DNA from: Filomicrobium sp. | GTDB taxonomy: Bacteria > Pseudomonadota > Alphaproteobacteria > Rhizobiales > Hyphomicrobiaceae | Direction of reading: 5' to 3' | Length of the DNA stretch: 64,000 bases | NCBI GenBank assembly: GCA_017792465.1 | Contig: CP051234.1 | Location: forward strand, 4,310,501-4,374,500 | Shown here: positions 1-9,708 of the stretch, one piece after another | Layout of the letters: each line of letters starts with the position of its first letter | How positions within the stretch are numbered: position 1 is the stretch's first letter | The notes under the pieces: generated by a model | What the model saw: the letters and a program-made list of their open reading frames with translations, nothing else | What the model was told of the DNA's origin: nothing | The model's database searches: none | Made by a program: the position numbers and the translations under genes

Positions 1-1
1 G

Positions 2-1771
2 ACGGTTCTCGACTCGAACGCCGGTGTTGAGCCGCAGACCGAAACCGTCTGGCGTCAGGGCGACAAGTACAAGGTTCCGCGGATCATCTTTGCCAACAAG
101 ATGGATAAGACCGGCGCCGACTTCTACATGTGCGTCGAAGACATCAAGGAAAAGCTTGGTGCGCGCCCCGTGCCGATCCAGCTGCCGATCGGCGCTGAAA
201 GCGACTTCGCAGGCGTTGTCGACCTCATCACGATGAAGGCTTACGTCTGGAGCGACGTCGAGAGCAAAGGCGCGAAGTTCGAGACCATCGAAATTCCCGA
301 CGATCTCAAAGAAAAAGCCGAGCAGTTCCGCGGCGAGATGATTGAAGCCGCCGTCGAAATGGACGACGACGCGATGGCTGAATACCTCGAAGGCAACGAG
401 CCTGACGAGGACACCATCCGCAAGCTTCTGCGCAAAGGCACCTGTACGGTTCAGTTCTTCCCGATGCTTTGCGGCTCGGCGTTCAAGAACAAAGGCGTTC
501 AGACCCTTCTTGATGCGGTTGTCGATCTGCTGCCGAGCCCGGTCGATGTTCCGCCGATCAAAGGTATCAACCCGAAGGACGAGTCGCCGATGGAGCGCAA
601 GTCGTCTGACGACGAGCCGCTTGCGCTGTTGGCCTTCAAGATCATGAACTTCGAGCACGTCGGTTCGCTGACGTTCTGCCGGATCTACTCGGGCAAACTC
701 GAGCAGGGCATGCAGCTCCTGCAGTCGACGCGCGACAAGAAAGAGCGTGTCGGGCGCGCCTACATGATGCATGCTGACGACCGCAAGGAAATCAAGACCG
801 CCTATGCTGGCGACATCATCGCTCTGCAGGGTCTGAAAGACACCCGCACCGGTGAAACGCTTTGCGATCCGGCTAAGCCCGTCATTCTTGAAAAGATGGA
901 ATTCCCGGATCCGGTCATCGAGATGAAGATCGAGCCGAAGACGAAAGCCGACCAGGAAAAGATGGCTCTGGCGCTCAACGAAATGGCGCTTGAAGATCCT
1001 TCCTTCCGCGTTTCGGTCGATCCGGAATCGGGTGAGACGATCCTCAAGGGGATGGGTGAACTTCACCTCGACATCAAGGTCGACATCCTGAAGCGCACGC
1101 ACAAGGTCGAAGCCGACACCGGTGCGCCGCAGGTTGCCTATCGTGAGAGCCTCGCCAAGGTTGCCGAAGTCGATTACACGCACAAGAAGCAGACCGGTGG
1201 TACGGGTCAGTTCGCGCGCGTCAAGATGCGTCTTGAGCCGAACGAAATCGGCAAGGGCAACGAGTTCGAATCTGTGATCGTCGGCGGTTCGGTTCCGAAG
1301 GAATACATCCCGGGCGTCGAAAAGGGCGTCAAATCGGTTTGGGACACGGGCATGCTGATCGGCTTCCCGATGGTCGACATGAAGGTCACCCTTACCGACG
1401 GTGCGTTCCACGAAGTCGACTCCTCGGTCATCGCGTTCGAAATCGCTGCGCGTGCGGCGATGAAGGAAGGCTGCGAGAAGGGCGGCATCAAGCTGCTTGA
1501 GCCGGTCATGGACGTTGAGATCGTTTCGCCGCAGGAATTCGTCGGTGGCATCATCGGCGACGTCAACTCGCGGCGCGGTCAAGTTCGTTCGCAGGATTTG
1601 CGCGGCAATGCCGTTCTCATCAAGGCGTTCGTGCCGCTGGCCAACATGTTTGGCTACATCAATACGCTGCGTTCGATGTCCACGGGACGTGCACAGTACT
1701 CGATGCAGTTCGCGCACTACGCGGAAGTTCCGCGCAACGTGGCAGACGAGGTCAAGGCGAAATACGCCTAA
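2..1771 (+). CDS. fusA: Elongation factor G, 5'-truncated by window edge
   Basis: EF-G is the ribosomal translocase GTPase; it also acts in ribosome recycling. The reading frame is open from base 2, where the sequence reads [19 protein letters not shown], a stretch typical of the EF-G G domain, followed by the G4 motif NKMD. The P-loop and the first roughly 100 residues lie outside the window. The remaining 589 residues cover the rest of the G domain and domains II to V, and the protein ends at a TAA. tuf follows on the same strand after 116 bases, the usual str-operon order, so rpsL and rpsG probably lie just upstream. Family identity is essentially certain from length, motifs and context. 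Confidence 0.98.
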   Translation, partial: TVLDSNAGVEPQTETVWRQGDKYKVPRIIFANKMDKTGADFYMCVEDIKEKLGARPVPIQLPIGAESDFAGVVDLITMKAYVWSDVESKGAKFETIEIPDDLKEKAEQFRGEMIEAAVEMDDDAMAEYLEGNEPDEDTIRKLLRKGTCTVQFFPMLCGSAFKNKGVQTLLDAVVDLLPSPVDVPPIKGINPKDESPMERKSSDDEPLALLAFKIMNFEHVGSLTFCRIYSGKLEQGMQLLQSTRDKKERVGRAYMMHADDRKEIKTAYAGDIIALQGLKDTRTGETLCDPAKPVILEKMEFPDPVIEMKIEPKTKADQEKMALALNEMALEDPSFRVSVDPESGETILKGMGELHLDIKVDILKRTHKVEADTGAPQVAYRESLAKVAEVDYTHKKQTGGTGQFARVKMRLEPNEIGKGNEFESVIVGGSVPKEYIPGVEKGVKSVWDTGMLIGFPMVDMKVTLTDGAFHEVDSSVIAFEIAARAAMKEGCEKGGIKLLEPVMDVEIVSPQEFVGGIIGDVNSRRGQVRSQDLRGNAVLIKAFVPLANMFGYINTLRSMSTGRAQYSMQFAHYAEVPRNVADEVKAKYA

Positions 1772-1887
1772 GCCTTTGATCGGTCCAATACCTGGTCGTC
1801 GGCGTGAATGTCGGCGGGAGCTTTAAGATTTACTAGCGATGTCCAGCTGAAAGAAGCGGACACCGAAAACTGAGACGGAGAGCCGGA

Positions 1888-3078
1888 ATGGCCAAAGCAA
1901 AATTTGAACGTACGAAGCCGCACTGCAACATCGGTACGATCGGTCACGTTGACCACGGCAAGACGTCGTTGACGGCTGCGATCACGAAAATCCTGGCTGA
2001 AGCCGGCGGTGCGAACTACACGTCTTACGACAACATCGACAAGGCTCCAGAAGAGCGCGCTCGCGGTATCACGATCTCGACGTCGCACGTCGAATACGAA
2101 ACCGAAAACCGCCACTATGCGCACGTCGACTGCCCCGGCCACGCCGACTACGTGAAGAACATGATCACGGGTGCGGCGCAGATGGACGGCGCGATCCTCG
2201 TCGTTTCGGCTGCTGACGGCCCAATGCCGCAGACGCGCGAGCACATCCTTCTGGCCCGTCAGGTCGGTGTTCCTGCCCTCGTCGTGTTCTTGAACAAGTG
2301 CGACCAGGTTGACGACGAAGAGCTGCTCGAACTCGTCGAGATGGAAGTTCGCGAACTTCTGTCGTCGTATGAATTCCCCGGCGATGACATCCCCATCACC
2401 AAGGGTTCGGCGCTTGTGGCGCTCGAAGACGGCGATCCGAAGCTCGGCAAGGAAGCCGTTCTTGAGCTGATGAAGACGGTTGACGAATACATCCCGACGC
2501 CGGAGCGTCCGATCGACCAGCCGTTCCTGATGCCGATCGAAGACGTGTTCTCGATCTCGGGCCGCGGTACGGTTGTTACGGGCCGTGTTGAGCGCGGTAT
2601 CGTGAAGGTCGGTGAAGAAATCGAAATCGTCGGTATCCGCGACACGCAGAAGACGACGGTTACGGGTGTTGAAATGTTCCGCAAGCTGCTCGACGAAGGC
2701 CGTGCGGGCGACAACATCGGTGCGCTGCTTCGCGGTGTTGGCCGTGAGGACGTCGAGCGTGGCCAGGTTCTTTGCAAGCCGGGTTCGATCACGCCGCACA
2801 AGAAGTTCAAGGCCGAAGCCTACATCCTGACGAAGGAAGAAGGTGGCCGTCATACGCCGTTCTTCACGAACTACCGTCCGCAGTTCTACTTCCGTACGAC
2901 GGACGTGACGGGCGTTTGCACGCTTCCTGAAGGCACGGAAATGGTGATGCCGGGCGACAACGTCGCGATGGACGTTGAGCTCATCCAGCCGATCGCGATG
3001 GAAGAGAAGCTTCGCTTCGCAATCCGTGAAGGTGGCCGTACCGTCGGCGCCGGCGTCGTGTCGAGCATTACGGAGTAA
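1888..3078 (+). CDS. tuf: Elongation factor Tu
   Basis: EF-Tu is the GTPase that carries aminoacyl-tRNA to the ribosomal A site. The 396-residue protein has the expected full length. The G1 motif GHVDHGKT is at residues 19-26, followed by DCPGHADY (G3) and NKCD (G4), then beta-barrel domains 2 and 3. A purine-rich GGAGAGCC sequence lies just before the ATG. It sits between fusA and the S10 cluster and is followed by a hairpin plus T-run, so it is probably the last gene of the str transcript. Whether a second tuf copy exists elsewhere in the genome cannot be seen here. Confidence 0.99.
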   Translation: MAKAKFERTKPHCNIGTIGHVDHGKTSLTAAITKILAEAGGANYTSYDNIDKAPEERARGITISTSHVEYETENRHYAHVDCPGHADYVKNMITGAAQMDGAILVVSAADGPMPQTREHILLARQVGVPALVVFLNKCDQVDDEELLELVEMEVRELLSSYEFPGDDIPITKGSALVALEDGDPKLGKEAVLELMKTVDEYIPTPERPIDQPFLMPIEDVFSISGRGTVVTGRVERGIVKVGEEIEIVGIRDTQKTTVTGVEMFRKLLDEGRAGDNIGALLRGVGREDVERGQVLCKPGSITPHKKFKAEAYILTKEEGGRHTPFFTNYRPQFYFRTTDVTGVCTLPEGTEMVMPGDNVAMDVELIQPIAMEEKLRFAIREGGRTVGAGVVSSITE

Positions 3079-3419
3079 TCCGAAGGGCTGCAGCCTTGAT
3101 TGCGCTGCGGCCCTCGTTTTTCCGGTGGGGTGGTTTGATTAGTCCAGACCGTTTCACCAGTGACATCATCTTCTTATTGGAAGTTTTGGTGTCACAGTTC
3201 GCAGCGCCGGCGCGGTGTGCCGGTGTTGTTGTTTTTAGGTCGTCCGCTCTTTTTCGAATTGAGTTGGGCTGGCTTAGAAGAGCGTCGAGGTTCTCGACGA
3301 ATTTCGAATTCGATCCAGGCCAAATGGGCTTAGCTCAAGGTCGATCAGGATCAGACGTTAATAGTAGGCGGCTTCCCGGGTCGGAAAGGCTGCTTGCGTC
3401 AGAGGGTAAGGCTGAGACG
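3079..3419 (+). promoter_or_regulatory. Hairpin-rich leader between tuf and rpsJ
   Basis: This 341-base gap has no convincing gene. After the tuf terminator it holds three further inverted repeats. The first is a long-range GTGACA/TGTCAC pair (3160-3165 with 3190-3195) with an inner CTTC/GAAG pair. The second is a 9-bp GC-rich stem (3205-3213 with 3217-3225, two G-U pairs) followed by a T-rich run to 3236, which looks like a second intrinsic terminator. The third is a 7-bp stem with a 3-base loop (3283-3289 with 3293-3299). The S10 operon promoter should lie here but no good -35/-10 pair is evident. If transcription starts before 3205, the second hairpin would act as an attenuator. Confidence 0.5.
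3084..3121 (+). terminator. Rho-independent terminator after tuf
   Basis: A 10-bp stem (arms 3084-3093 and 3105-3114, with one G-U pair) and an 11-base loop are followed closely by a T-run. This fits an intrinsic terminator ending the str (fusA-tuf) transcript 6 bases after the tuf stop codon. Confidence 0.75.
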
Positions 3420-3728
3420 ATGAACGGTCAGAATATTCGCATCAGGCTCAAAGCCTTCGACCATCGAATACTCGATGCGTCGACGCGCGAGATCGTGAAT
3501 ACCGCGAAGCGTACCGGTGCCGAAGTGCGCGGGCCTATCCCGCTGCCGACGCGCATCGAGCGTTACACGGTCAACCGGTCGCCGCATATCGACAAGAAGA
3601 GCCGCGAGCAGTTCGAGATGCGTACGCACAAGCGCATGCTCGACATCGTGGATCCCACCCCGCAGACGGTCGATGCTCTGATGAAGCTCGATCTTGCCGC
3701 CGGGGTTGATGTGGAGATCAAGCTTTAA
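3420..3728 (+). CDS. rpsJ: 30S ribosomal protein S10
   Basis: S10 is a small-subunit head protein and, as NusE, partners NusB in antitermination. The frame stays open well upstream, but the family begins at [15 protein letters not shown], so the ATG at 3420 is chosen; it is preceded by a GAGGGTAAGG purine stretch. The resulting 102 residues match the family length exactly. It is the first gene of the S10 cluster and is separated from tuf by a structured leader. Downstream, rplC starts after 121 bases, a longer gap than most in this cluster. Confidence 0.98.
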   Translation: MNGQNIRIRLKAFDHRILDASTREIVNTAKRTGAEVRGPIPLPTRIERYTVNRSPHIDKKSREQFEMRTHKRMLDIVDPTPQTVDALMKLDLAAGVDVEIKL

Positions 3729-3849
3729 GCCGTCGCGTGGTCCAGGTTTTTTTGGATCAGCGGTTTTTCGAAGACGCCCGAATTGCTGTGCCGCCGGACT
3801 TTGGCAGATACAGCCGGACGGGGACTTAAGAAAAGGAAGGAATGCTCCA

Positions 3850-4572
3850 ATGCGTTCCGGAGTGATCGCCCAGAAGGTGGGTATGACCCGCATTTTCACT
3901 GACGCAGGAGAACATATTCCTGTGACGGTGCTGCGGCTTGAAAACTGCCAGGTGCTGGCGCAACGCACCGAAGAGAAGAACGGCTATACGGCGCTGCAGC
4001 TTGGTGCCGGTACGCGTCGGCCTTCGCGTGTTACGGCGCCTGAGCGCGGCAACTTTGCGCTCGCCAAGGTTGAAGCGAAGCGCAAGCTCGCCGAGTTCCG
4101 GGTCAGCCCCGACAACCTGATCGAGGTTGGCGCCGAGATCACGGCTGATCACTTCGTGCCGGGACAGTTTGTCGACATTACCGGCACTTCGATCGGTAAG
4201 GGTTTCCAGGGTGCGATGAAGCGCTGGAACTTCGGCGGTCTGCGCGCGACGCACGGTGTTTCGATTTCGCACCGTAGCCACGGTTCGACGGGTCAACGCC
4301 AGGATCCAGGCAAGGTCTTCAAGGGCAAGAAGATGGCCGGCCATATGGGTTCGGAGCGCGTCACCACGCAGAACCTGGTTGTCGTCAAGACCGATCCGGA
4401 TCGTGGTCTGGTTATGGTTCGCGGCGCGGTCCCTGGACACAAGGGCGGCTGGGTTCTGGTTCGCGATGCCGTCAAGCGCAAGCTGCCGGACGACGCGCCG
4501 AAGCCTGGTGCATTCAAGTCCCGCGACGGCGGTGCGGCTGTTGAAGCTGCAGGACAAGAGGAGCAGCAGTGA
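3850..4572 (+). CDS. rplC: 50S ribosomal protein L3
   Basis: L3 binds 23S rRNA early in assembly and reaches toward the peptidyl-transferase centre. The start is the ATG at 3850, giving [16 protein letters not shown], the family N-terminus, with an AGGAAGG Shine-Dalgarno sequence about 10 bases upstream; the open frame extends further 5' but without family similarity. The 240 residues include the conserved central loop region ([20 protein letters not shown]). The stop codon overlaps the start of rplD, indicating translational coupling. Confidence 0.98.
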   Translation: MRSGVIAQKVGMTRIFTDAGEHIPVTVLRLENCQVLAQRTEEKNGYTALQLGAGTRRPSRVTAPERGNFALAKVEAKRKLAEFRVSPDNLIEVGAEITADHFVPGQFVDITGTSIGKGFQGAMKRWNFGGLRATHGVSISHRSHGSTGQRQDPGKVFKGKKMAGHMGSERVTTQNLVVVKTDPDRGLVMVRGAVPGHKGGWVLVRDAVKRKLPDDAPKPGAFKSRDGGAAVEAAGQEEQQ

Positions 4573-5219
4573 TGAAAGTTGACGTCACGTCGCTGGAATC
4601 CGGTGCTGCCGGAACGGTTGAGCTTGCAGACCACGTCTTCGGTCTGGAGCCACGCCAGGATCTCATCCACCGGATGGTGCGCTATCAGACGCTGAAGCGC
4701 ATGGCCGGGACGCATCATGCTCAGGATCGTTCTGAAGTGACGGTCACGGGCAAGAAGGTTTACAAGCAGAAGGGCACCGGTGGCGCCCGTCATGGTGACA
4801 AGTCGGTGCCGCAGTGGCGCGGCGGTGGCAAGGCTCTGGGGCCGAAGCCACGCAGCCATGCGATCGGCATGCCCAAGAAGGTCCGTCAGCTGGCCCTGCG
4901 CCATGCGCTGTCGGCCAAGGCGAAAGCCGGCGACATCGTCATCATCGACAAGGCCGCTTCAAGCGAAGGCAAGACGGCGGCCCTGCGCGATCAGTTCGGC
5001 AAGCTCGACCTCAGCAACGCGCTGATCATCGATGGCGCAAGCCTTGATGCGTCGTTCGTGCGGGCGGCTCGCAACATTCCGAATATCGATGTTCTGCCGG
5101 TGCAGGGCATCAACGTGTACGACATTCTGCGCCGTAAGAAGTTGGTGCTGACGAAGGCGGCTTTGGAAGCCCTCGACCAGCGCTTCGCATCGGCGGCGCA
5201 AAGCGGTGAAGGGGCCTGA
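4572..5219 (+). CDS. rplD: 50S ribosomal protein L4
   Basis: L4 binds 23S rRNA and lines the exit tunnel with an extended loop. The loop is visible in the stretch around [19 protein letters not shown] and GPKPRSHA. I start it at the ATG at 4572, which overlaps the rplC TGA; a GTG immediately upstream at 4569 is an alternative adding one residue. The product is 215 residues, normal for the family. In enterobacteria L4 represses its own operon; whether this applies here is not shown by the sequence. rplW begins 2 bases after the stop. Confidence 0.98.
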   Translation: MKVDVTSLESGAAGTVELADHVFGLEPRQDLIHRMVRYQTLKRMAGTHHAQDRSEVTVTGKKVYKQKGTGGARHGDKSVPQWRGGGKALGPKPRSHAIGMPKKVRQLALRHALSAKAKAGDIVIIDKAASSEGKTAALRDQFGKLDLSNALIIDGASLDASFVRAARNIPNIDVLPVQGINVYDILRRKKLVLTKAALEALDQRFASAAQSGEGA

Positions 5220-5221
5220 GA

Positions 5222-5515
5222 ATGCAGAAGCTCAAAGCCTATGACATCATCCGCTCGCCGGTGATTACCGAAAAAGCGACGCTGTTGTCTGAAGCCAACC
5301 AGGTTGTCTTCAATGTGTTGAGCACGGCGACCAAGCCGGACATCAAGCTGGCCGTCGAGGCTCTCTTCGATGTCAAGGTGAAAGCCGTCAACACCTTTGT
5401 CCGCAAGGGCAAGAAGAAGGTGTTCCGCGGCCGCCGTGGAATTCAGAGCGACGTCAAGAAGGCCATCGTCACACTCGAAGACGGTCAGTCTATTGACATC
5501 ACGACCGGTCTATAA
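5222..5515 (+). CDS. rplW: 50S ribosomal protein L23
   Basis: L23 sits at the tunnel exit and is a docking site for trigger factor and SRP. The 97-residue protein begins [20 protein letters not shown]; the RSPxITEKAT motif is diagnostic, and the basic [11 protein letters not shown] segment near residue 70 is the rRNA-binding loop. It starts 2 bases after rplD. Its stop codon region contains an AAGGAGG sequence that serves rplB. Confidence 0.98.
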   Translation: MQKLKAYDIIRSPVITEKATLLSEANQVVFNVLSTATKPDIKLAVEALFDVKVKAVNTFVRKGKKKVFRGRRGIQSDVKKAIVTLEDGQSIDITTGL

Positions 5516-5530
5516 GGAGGCCTTTTAGTC

Positions 5531-6355
5531 ATGGCACTTAAGACATTCCGTCCGACGTCGCCCGGCCTTCGTCAGCTGGTCATCGTCGATCGCAAGGGAA
5601 TTTGGAAGGGCGGCCCGGTCAAGATGTTGACCGAAGGCAAGTCGAAGACCGGCGGCCGCAACACGCACGGCCGTATTACGACGCGTCACATCGGCGGTGG
5701 TCATAAGCAGACCTATCGTCTGGTGGACTTCAAGCGCCGCAAGTTCGACGTGCCGGCTGTTGTCGAGCGGATCGAATACGACCCGAACCGCACGGCGTTC
5801 ATCGCGCTCATCAAGTATGAAGACGGTGAGCTGAGCTACATCCTGGCGCCGCAGCGTCTGAGCGCTGGCGACAACGTTGTTGCTGGCGAGAAGGTCGACG
5901 TGAAGCCGGGCAACGCCATGCCGCTGTCGAGCATGCCGATCGGTACGATCATCCACAACGTGGAGATCAAGCCAGGCAAAGGCGGACAGATCGCGCGTTC
6001 GGCTGGAACGTTCGTTCAGCTCGTCGGCCGTGATGCCGGCTGGGCGGTCCTGAAGCTCAACTCGGGTGAAACGCGCCGCGTTCGCGCTGACTGCATGGCC
6101 AGTGTCGGGGCCGTTTCGAACCCCGATCACGGCAACACGGTCGACTCGAAAGCTGGCCGTACACGCTGGAAGGGCACGCGTCCGACGGTTCGCGGTATTA
6201 CCATGAACCCGATCGACCACCCCAACGGCGGTCGTACGAACGGTGGTAAGCATTGGGCGACGCCGTGGGGCAAGCCGACGAAGGGCGCCCGTACCCGTAA
6301 GAACAAGACGACGGACAAGTTCATTGTTCGTAGCCGTCATCTGAAGAAGAAATAA
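5531..6355 (+). CDS. rplB: 50S ribosomal protein L2
   Basis: L2 is needed for subunit association and peptidyl-transferase function. The 274-residue protein starts [17 protein letters not shown] and contains the RNA-binding [20 protein letters not shown] region and the C-terminal NPIDHPNGG and [19 protein letters not shown] motifs, which carry the conserved histidine of the family. An excellent AAGGAGG Shine-Dalgarno sequence lies 11 bases before the ATG. It follows rplW by 15 bases. Confidence 0.99.
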   Translation: MALKTFRPTSPGLRQLVIVDRKGIWKGGPVKMLTEGKSKTGGRNTHGRITTRHIGGGHKQTYRLVDFKRRKFDVPAVVERIEYDPNRTAFIALIKYEDGELSYILAPQRLSAGDNVVAGEKVDVKPGNAMPLSSMPIGTIIHNVEIKPGKGGQIARSAGTFVQLVGRDAGWAVLKLNSGETRRVRADCMASVGAVSNPDHGNTVDSKAGRTRWKGTRPTVRGITMNPIDHPNGGRTNGGKHWATPWGKPTKGARTRKNKTTDKFIVRSRHLKKK

Positions 6356-6397
6356 GCGCAAATACCTGCGCTAAGACCGGTTTAAGGAGAAACAGTC

Positions 6398-6673
6398 GTG
6401 GCACGTTCAGTCTGGAAGGGTCCGTTTATTGACGGCTACCTTCTCAAGAAGGCCGACAAAGTGCGCGCTTCGGGTCGCAATGAGATCATAAAGATCTGGA
6501 GCCGGCGCTCGACGATTCTGCCTCAGTTCGTTGGACTGACGTTCGGCGTCTACAACGGGCAAAAGCACATCCCGGTGAGCGTCACCGAGGACATGATCGG
6601 CCATAAGTTCGGTGAGTTCTCGCCAACTCGGAACTACACCGGTCACGGCGGCGATAAGAAGGCGAAACGATAA
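6398..6673 (+). CDS. rpsS: 30S ribosomal protein S19
   Basis: S19 forms part of the small-subunit head with S13 and contacts the A-site finger. The start is a GTG at 6398, preceded by TAAGGAGA, giving [19 protein letters not shown], the family N-terminus. The 91-residue length and the C-terminal [19 protein letters not shown] motif are typical. The stop codon TAA overlaps the rplV start codon by one base, so the two are probably coupled. Confidence 0.98.
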   Translation: MARSVWKGPFIDGYLLKKADKVRASGRNEIIKIWSRRSTILPQFVGLTFGVYNGQKHIPVSVTEDMIGHKFGEFSPTRNYTGHGGDKKAKR

Positions 6674-7146
6674 TGGGCAAGGATAGCCGGGAGCGCGTGC
6701 TCCCTGACAACGAAGCGAAAGCCGTTGCGCGCAATTTGCGGGTGTCGCCGCAGAAGCTCAATCTTGTCGCCGGTCTGATCCGTGGCAAGCCGGTCGAGCA
6801 GGCGATGGCGGACTTGGAATTCTCGCGCAAGCGGATTTCCGAAGACGTGCGCAAGTGCCTGATGAGCGCTGTTGCAAACGCTGAAAACAACCATCAGCTG
6901 AGCATCGACCAGCTGGTTGTTGCGGAAGCTTATGTTGGCAAGAACATCGTCATGAAACGCTTTCATGCACGCGGCCGTGGGCGTTCGTCGATGGTCATGA
7001 AGCCGTTCTCGCAGATCACGGTTGTGGTTCGCGAACTCGACGAAGAGGACCTTGAGAACTCGCGCAAGCGTGCCAATGGCGGCAAGGTCAAAGCCAAGTC
7101 GAAATCTGGCGGCGCTGAAGCAAACGTAGCGAAAGAGGCCGAGTGA
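6673..7146 (+). CDS. rplV: 50S ribosomal protein L22 with C-terminal extension
   Basis: L22 spans the 50S subunit and its beta-hairpin lines the exit tunnel. The conserved core ([21 protein letters not shown], then the [12 protein letters not shown] hairpin) is intact. The protein is 157 residues; alphaproteobacterial L22 is usually about 125-130, and the excess is a charged tail after residue 120 rich in Lys, Ser, Ala and Glu, ending in NVAKEAE. The tail is in frame up to the overlap with rpsC and shows no sign of a frameshift. Its role is unknown; low-complexity tails on ribosomal proteins vary between genera. Confidence 0.98.
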   Translation: MGKDSRERVLPDNEAKAVARNLRVSPQKLNLVAGLIRGKPVEQAMADLEFSRKRISEDVRKCLMSAVANAENNHQLSIDQLVVAEAYVGKNIVMKRFHARGRGRSSMVMKPFSQITVVVRELDEEDLENSRKRANGGKVKAKSKSGGAEANVAKEAE

Positions 7147-7877
7147 TGGGTCAGAAAATCAATCCGGTCGGCCTGCGCGTCGGCATCAACCGCACCTGGG
7201 ACAGCCGGTGGTTTGCGCGTCCGGCCGAATACGGGCAGTTGCTGCACGAAGATTATGCGATCCGCGATCACATCATGAAGATGCAGCGTCCGGCCAGCAT
7301 CTCGAAAGTCGTCATCGAGCGCCCGCACAAGAAATGCCGCGTTACGGTTCACACCGGTCGTCCTGGCGTTCTGATCGGCAAGAAAGGTGCGGACATCGAC
7401 AAGCTGCGCGGCGAGCTTTCGAAGCTGACCGACAGCGAAGTGCACCTCAACGTTCTCGAAATCCGCAAGCCGGATGTCGACGCGACGCTGATTGCTGAAA
7501 ACATCGCGCAGCAGCTTGAGCGCCGCGTTGCTTTCCGTCGCGCCATGAAGCGAGCAGTTCAGTCGGCGCTTCGCGCTGGCGCCCAGGGCATCCGTATCAA
7601 CGTTGCCGGTCGTTTGGGCGGCGCGGAAATCGCTCGTACGGAATGGTATCGAGAAGGCCGCGTGCCGCTGCATACGCTGCGCGCTGACATCGATTTCGGA
7701 CGTGCGGAAGCCTCGACTGCTTACGGCATCATCGGCATCAAGGTTTGGGTCTACAAAGGCGAGATCATCGAGCACGACCCGATGGCTTCCGAGAAGCGTG
7801 CGTTTGAAGGCGGCGATGGTAATCGTCCGCGCCGTGATCGTGGCGGTCAAAGCGACACGCCGCGCGGGGACAGATAA
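7146..7877 (+). CDS. rpsC: 30S ribosomal protein S3
   Basis: S3 lies at the mRNA entry channel and contributes to helicase activity and initiation. The ATG at 7146 overlaps the rplV stop codon TGA; the GTG one codon upstream is a less likely start. The sequence begins [20 protein letters not shown], contains the KH domain motif [18 protein letters not shown] around residues 70-90 and the C-terminal S3 domain, and ends with a charged tail. The 243 residues fit the family. Confidence 0.98.
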   Translation: MGQKINPVGLRVGINRTWDSRWFARPAEYGQLLHEDYAIRDHIMKMQRPASISKVVIERPHKKCRVTVHTGRPGVLIGKKGADIDKLRGELSKLTDSEVHLNVLEIRKPDVDATLIAENIAQQLERRVAFRRAMKRAVQSALRAGAQGIRINVAGRLGGAEIARTEWYREGRVPLHTLRADIDFGRAEASTAYGIIGIKVWVYKGEIIEHDPMASEKRAFEGGDGNRPRRDRGGQSDTPRGDR

Positions 7878-7943
7878 GGAATATGCCGGCTGCTGCGTTT
7901 GTTGCGCGCGGCTTGGCTAAGAAGATCGCGAGGATCTGGAGTC

Positions 7944-8360
7944 ATGAAGCAACCTAAGCGGACCAAGTTTCGCAAACAGTTCAAAGGCCGCATCAAGGGT
8001 GCAGCCAAGGGCGGTACGACTTTGAACTTCGGCTCGCACGGTCTGAAAGCCGTGCAGCCGGAACGCATCACGGCTCGCCAGATCGAGGCGGCTCGTCGTG
8101 CGATTACGCGTCACATGAAGCGCGCCGGTCGCGTTTGGATCCGGATCTTCCCGGACCTGCCAGTGACGGCGAAGCCTGCCGAAGTCCGCATGGGCTCAGG
8201 CAAGGGTTCGGTCGATCGCTGGACGGCGCGCGTCAAGCCGGGCCGGATCATGTTCGAACTCGACGGCGTGCCGGATGCGGTCGCCCGTGAGGCATTGGAA
8301 TTGGGCGCACAGAAGCTGCCGATCAAGACGCGCATCGTTGCGCGTATCGGCCAGCACTGA
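7944..8360 (+). CDS. rplP: 50S ribosomal protein L16
   Basis: L16 organises the tRNA-binding sites near the peptidyl-transferase centre. The start is the ATG at 7944, giving [19 protein letters not shown]; the frame is open upstream but the family begins here, and AGGATCTGGAG precedes it. Most L16 proteins begin MLQPKRTK, so residue 2 is a conservative-looking change. The conserved RxxxRxxMRxGKGS-type segment ([19 protein letters not shown]) is present. The length of 138 residues is normal. Confidence 0.98.
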   Translation: MKQPKRTKFRKQFKGRIKGAAKGGTTLNFGSHGLKAVQPERITARQIEAARRAITRHMKRAGRVWIRIFPDLPVTAKPAEVRMGSGKGSVDRWTARVKPGRIMFELDGVPDAVAREALELGAQKLPIKTRIVARIGQH

Positions 8361-8393
8361 GGCGCAGGTAACTGGGGTTAAGGATCGTTTGAC

Positions 8394-8588
8394 ATGAACA
8401 TTGCAGAGATCCGGGACAAGTCCATCGATCAGCTCGACGACGAGCTGATGAAGCTGAAGAAAGAGCAGTTCAACCTGCGCTTCCAGAAGGCTTCCGGGCA
8501 GCTCGAGAATACATCGCGGATTAAGGAAGTGCGCCGGACGATCGCGCGCGTTCTGACGGTTCGCGAAGAGAAGTCGAAACAAGGCTAA
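8394..8588 (+). CDS. rpmC: 50S ribosomal protein L29
   Basis: L29 is a small helical protein beside L23 at the tunnel exit. The 64-residue product has the typical pattern: acidic N-terminal helix ([19 protein letters not shown]), the conserved [19 protein letters not shown] core, and [14 protein letters not shown] at the end. The start ATG at 8394 follows a GGGGTTAAGG stretch. It lies between rplP and rpsQ as expected for the S10/spc boundary region. Confidence 0.98.
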   Translation: MNIAEIRDKSIDQLDDELMKLKKEQFNLRFQKASGQLENTSRIKEVRRTIARVLTVREEKSKQG

Positions 8589-8634
8589 GTAGCAAGGGGC
8601 GGATGCTTCCAGCCCTCAGAAGGATTTACGACCT

Positions 8635-8880
8635 ATGCCAAAGCGCATCCTTTACGGGGTCGTCGTTTCAGACAAGAGCGACAAAACCGTCGTTGTTGAA
8701 GTCGAACGCCGCTATACGCACCCGCTGTTCAAGAAGACCGTGCGCCGGACGAAGAAGTACAAAGCGCATGACGAAGCCAACCGCTGCAAAGTCGGTGACC
8801 GCGTCCAGATTGTGGAGACCGCGCCGATTTCGAAGCACAAACGTTGGGCCGTGCTGGAGCAAGCTTCTGCTGACGCCTGA
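8635..8880 (+). CDS. rpsQ: 30S ribosomal protein S17
   Basis: S17 is a primary 16S rRNA-binding protein of the OB fold. The 81-residue protein begins [20 protein letters not shown] and includes the conserved [19 protein letters not shown] and [20 protein letters not shown] segments, diagnostic for the family. An AGAAGGATTT sequence precedes the ATG. The 124-base gap to rplN is longer than most in this operon. Confidence 0.98.
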   Translation: MPKRILYGVVVSDKSDKTVVVEVERRYTHPLFKKTVRRTKKYKAHDEANRCKVGDRVQIVETAPISKHKRWAVLEQASADA

Positions 8881-9004
8881 CGGGGCGCCGGCAAGAGCGG
8901 CTTGATCGCCGGTTTACTAGAATTTACGCGCTGAGTTTTCTTGAGCGCGATGACAATGAAACAAGACGCCGCTTTTGGAAGCGGCTGAAGAAGGAGCGAG
9001 AGCG

Positions 9005-9373
9005 ATGATCCAGATGGAGACGAATCTCGACGTCGCCGACAACTCGGGCGCCCGTCGCGTTCAGTGCATCAAGGTGCTGGGTGGCTCCAAGCGCAAGTAT
9101 GCGACGGTCGGTGACATCATCGTGGTTTCGGTGAAGGAAGCCATTCCGCGCGGCCGCGTGAAAAAGGGCCAGGTGATGAAGGCGGTTGTCGTGCGCACGG
9201 CCAAGGGTGTGCGCCGCGCTGATGGGTCTCTGATCCGTTTCGATCGCAACGCCGCCGTTCTGGTCAACGCGCAGGGTGAGCCGATCGGCACTCGTATCTT
9301 TGGACCAGTGACCCGTGAACTGCGTGCGAAGAAGCATATGAAGATTATTTCGTTGGCACCGGAGGTGCTCTGA
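9005..9373 (+). CDS. rplN: 50S ribosomal protein L14
   Basis: L14 bridges to the small subunit and binds the silencing factor RsfS. The ATG at 9005 gives [27 protein letters not shown], the family N-terminus, with AAGGAGCGAGAG directly upstream; an in-frame extension to 8975 is not supported. The 122-residue length is exactly typical, and the C-terminal [24 protein letters not shown] is highly conserved. rplX begins 2 bases after the stop. Confidence 0.98.
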   Translation: MIQMETNLDVADNSGARRVQCIKVLGGSKRKYATVGDIIVVSVKEAIPRGRVKKGQVMKAVVVRTAKGVRRADGSLIRFDRNAAVLVNAQGEPIGTRIFGPVTRELRAKKHMKIISLAPEVL

Positions 9374-9375
9374 TC

Positions 9376-9702
9376 ATGGCGTTGGCGAAGATCAAAAAAG
9401 GCGACAAAGTCGTCGTTATGGCTGGCCGGGACAAAGGCAAGCGCGGTGAAGTGATCGAAGTGCGGCCGAAAGAGTCGCGCGCGCTCGTTCGCGGCGTCAA
9501 CATGGTTCGCCGTCACCAGCGGCAGACGGCTTCCGAGGAAGGTGGCATCATCTCCAAGGAAGCGCCGATCCACGTATCCAACCTCGCTCTTGAGGATCCG
9601 CGCGACGGCAATCCGACCCGCGTGGGCACGAAAGTCCTTGAAGATGGAACCCGCGTTCGCGTTGCGAAGCGCTCCGGCGAAGTGATTGCAGAGAAGAGTT
9701 AA
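9376..9702 (+). CDS. rplX: 50S ribosomal protein L24
   Basis: L24 is an assembly initiator protein of the 50S subunit. The 108-residue sequence contains the KOW motif ([25 protein letters not shown]) at residues 5-29 and the conserved [12 protein letters not shown] segment. The preceding GGAGGTGCTC lies in the end of rplN, so the two are tightly coupled. The C-terminus [11 protein letters not shown] is usual for alphaproteobacteria. Confidence 0.98.
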   Translation: MALAKIKKGDKVVVMAGRDKGKRGEVIEVRPKESRALVRGVNMVRRHQRQTASEEGGIISKEAPIHVSNLALEDPRDGNPTRVGTKVLEDGTRVRVAKRSGEVIAEKS

Positions 9703-9708
9703 TTAGCG

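Noticed and set aside
1768-2853. Long open frame on the minus strand opposite tuf (361 residues)
   Set aside because: It is antisense to a highly conserved gene, is rich in Arg/Asp/Val as expected of a GC-rich shadow frame, and has no family features.
3096-3419. 5' extension of the rpsJ frame to 3096
   Set aside because: The extension overlaps the terminator and leader hairpins, has no similarity to S10, and the family start is at 3420.
3237-3419. A tRNA gene in the tuf-rpsJ gap, prompted by a TTCGAATTCGATCC stretch
   Set aside because: No cloverleaf can be drawn around it; tRNA genes commonly near tuf were not found.
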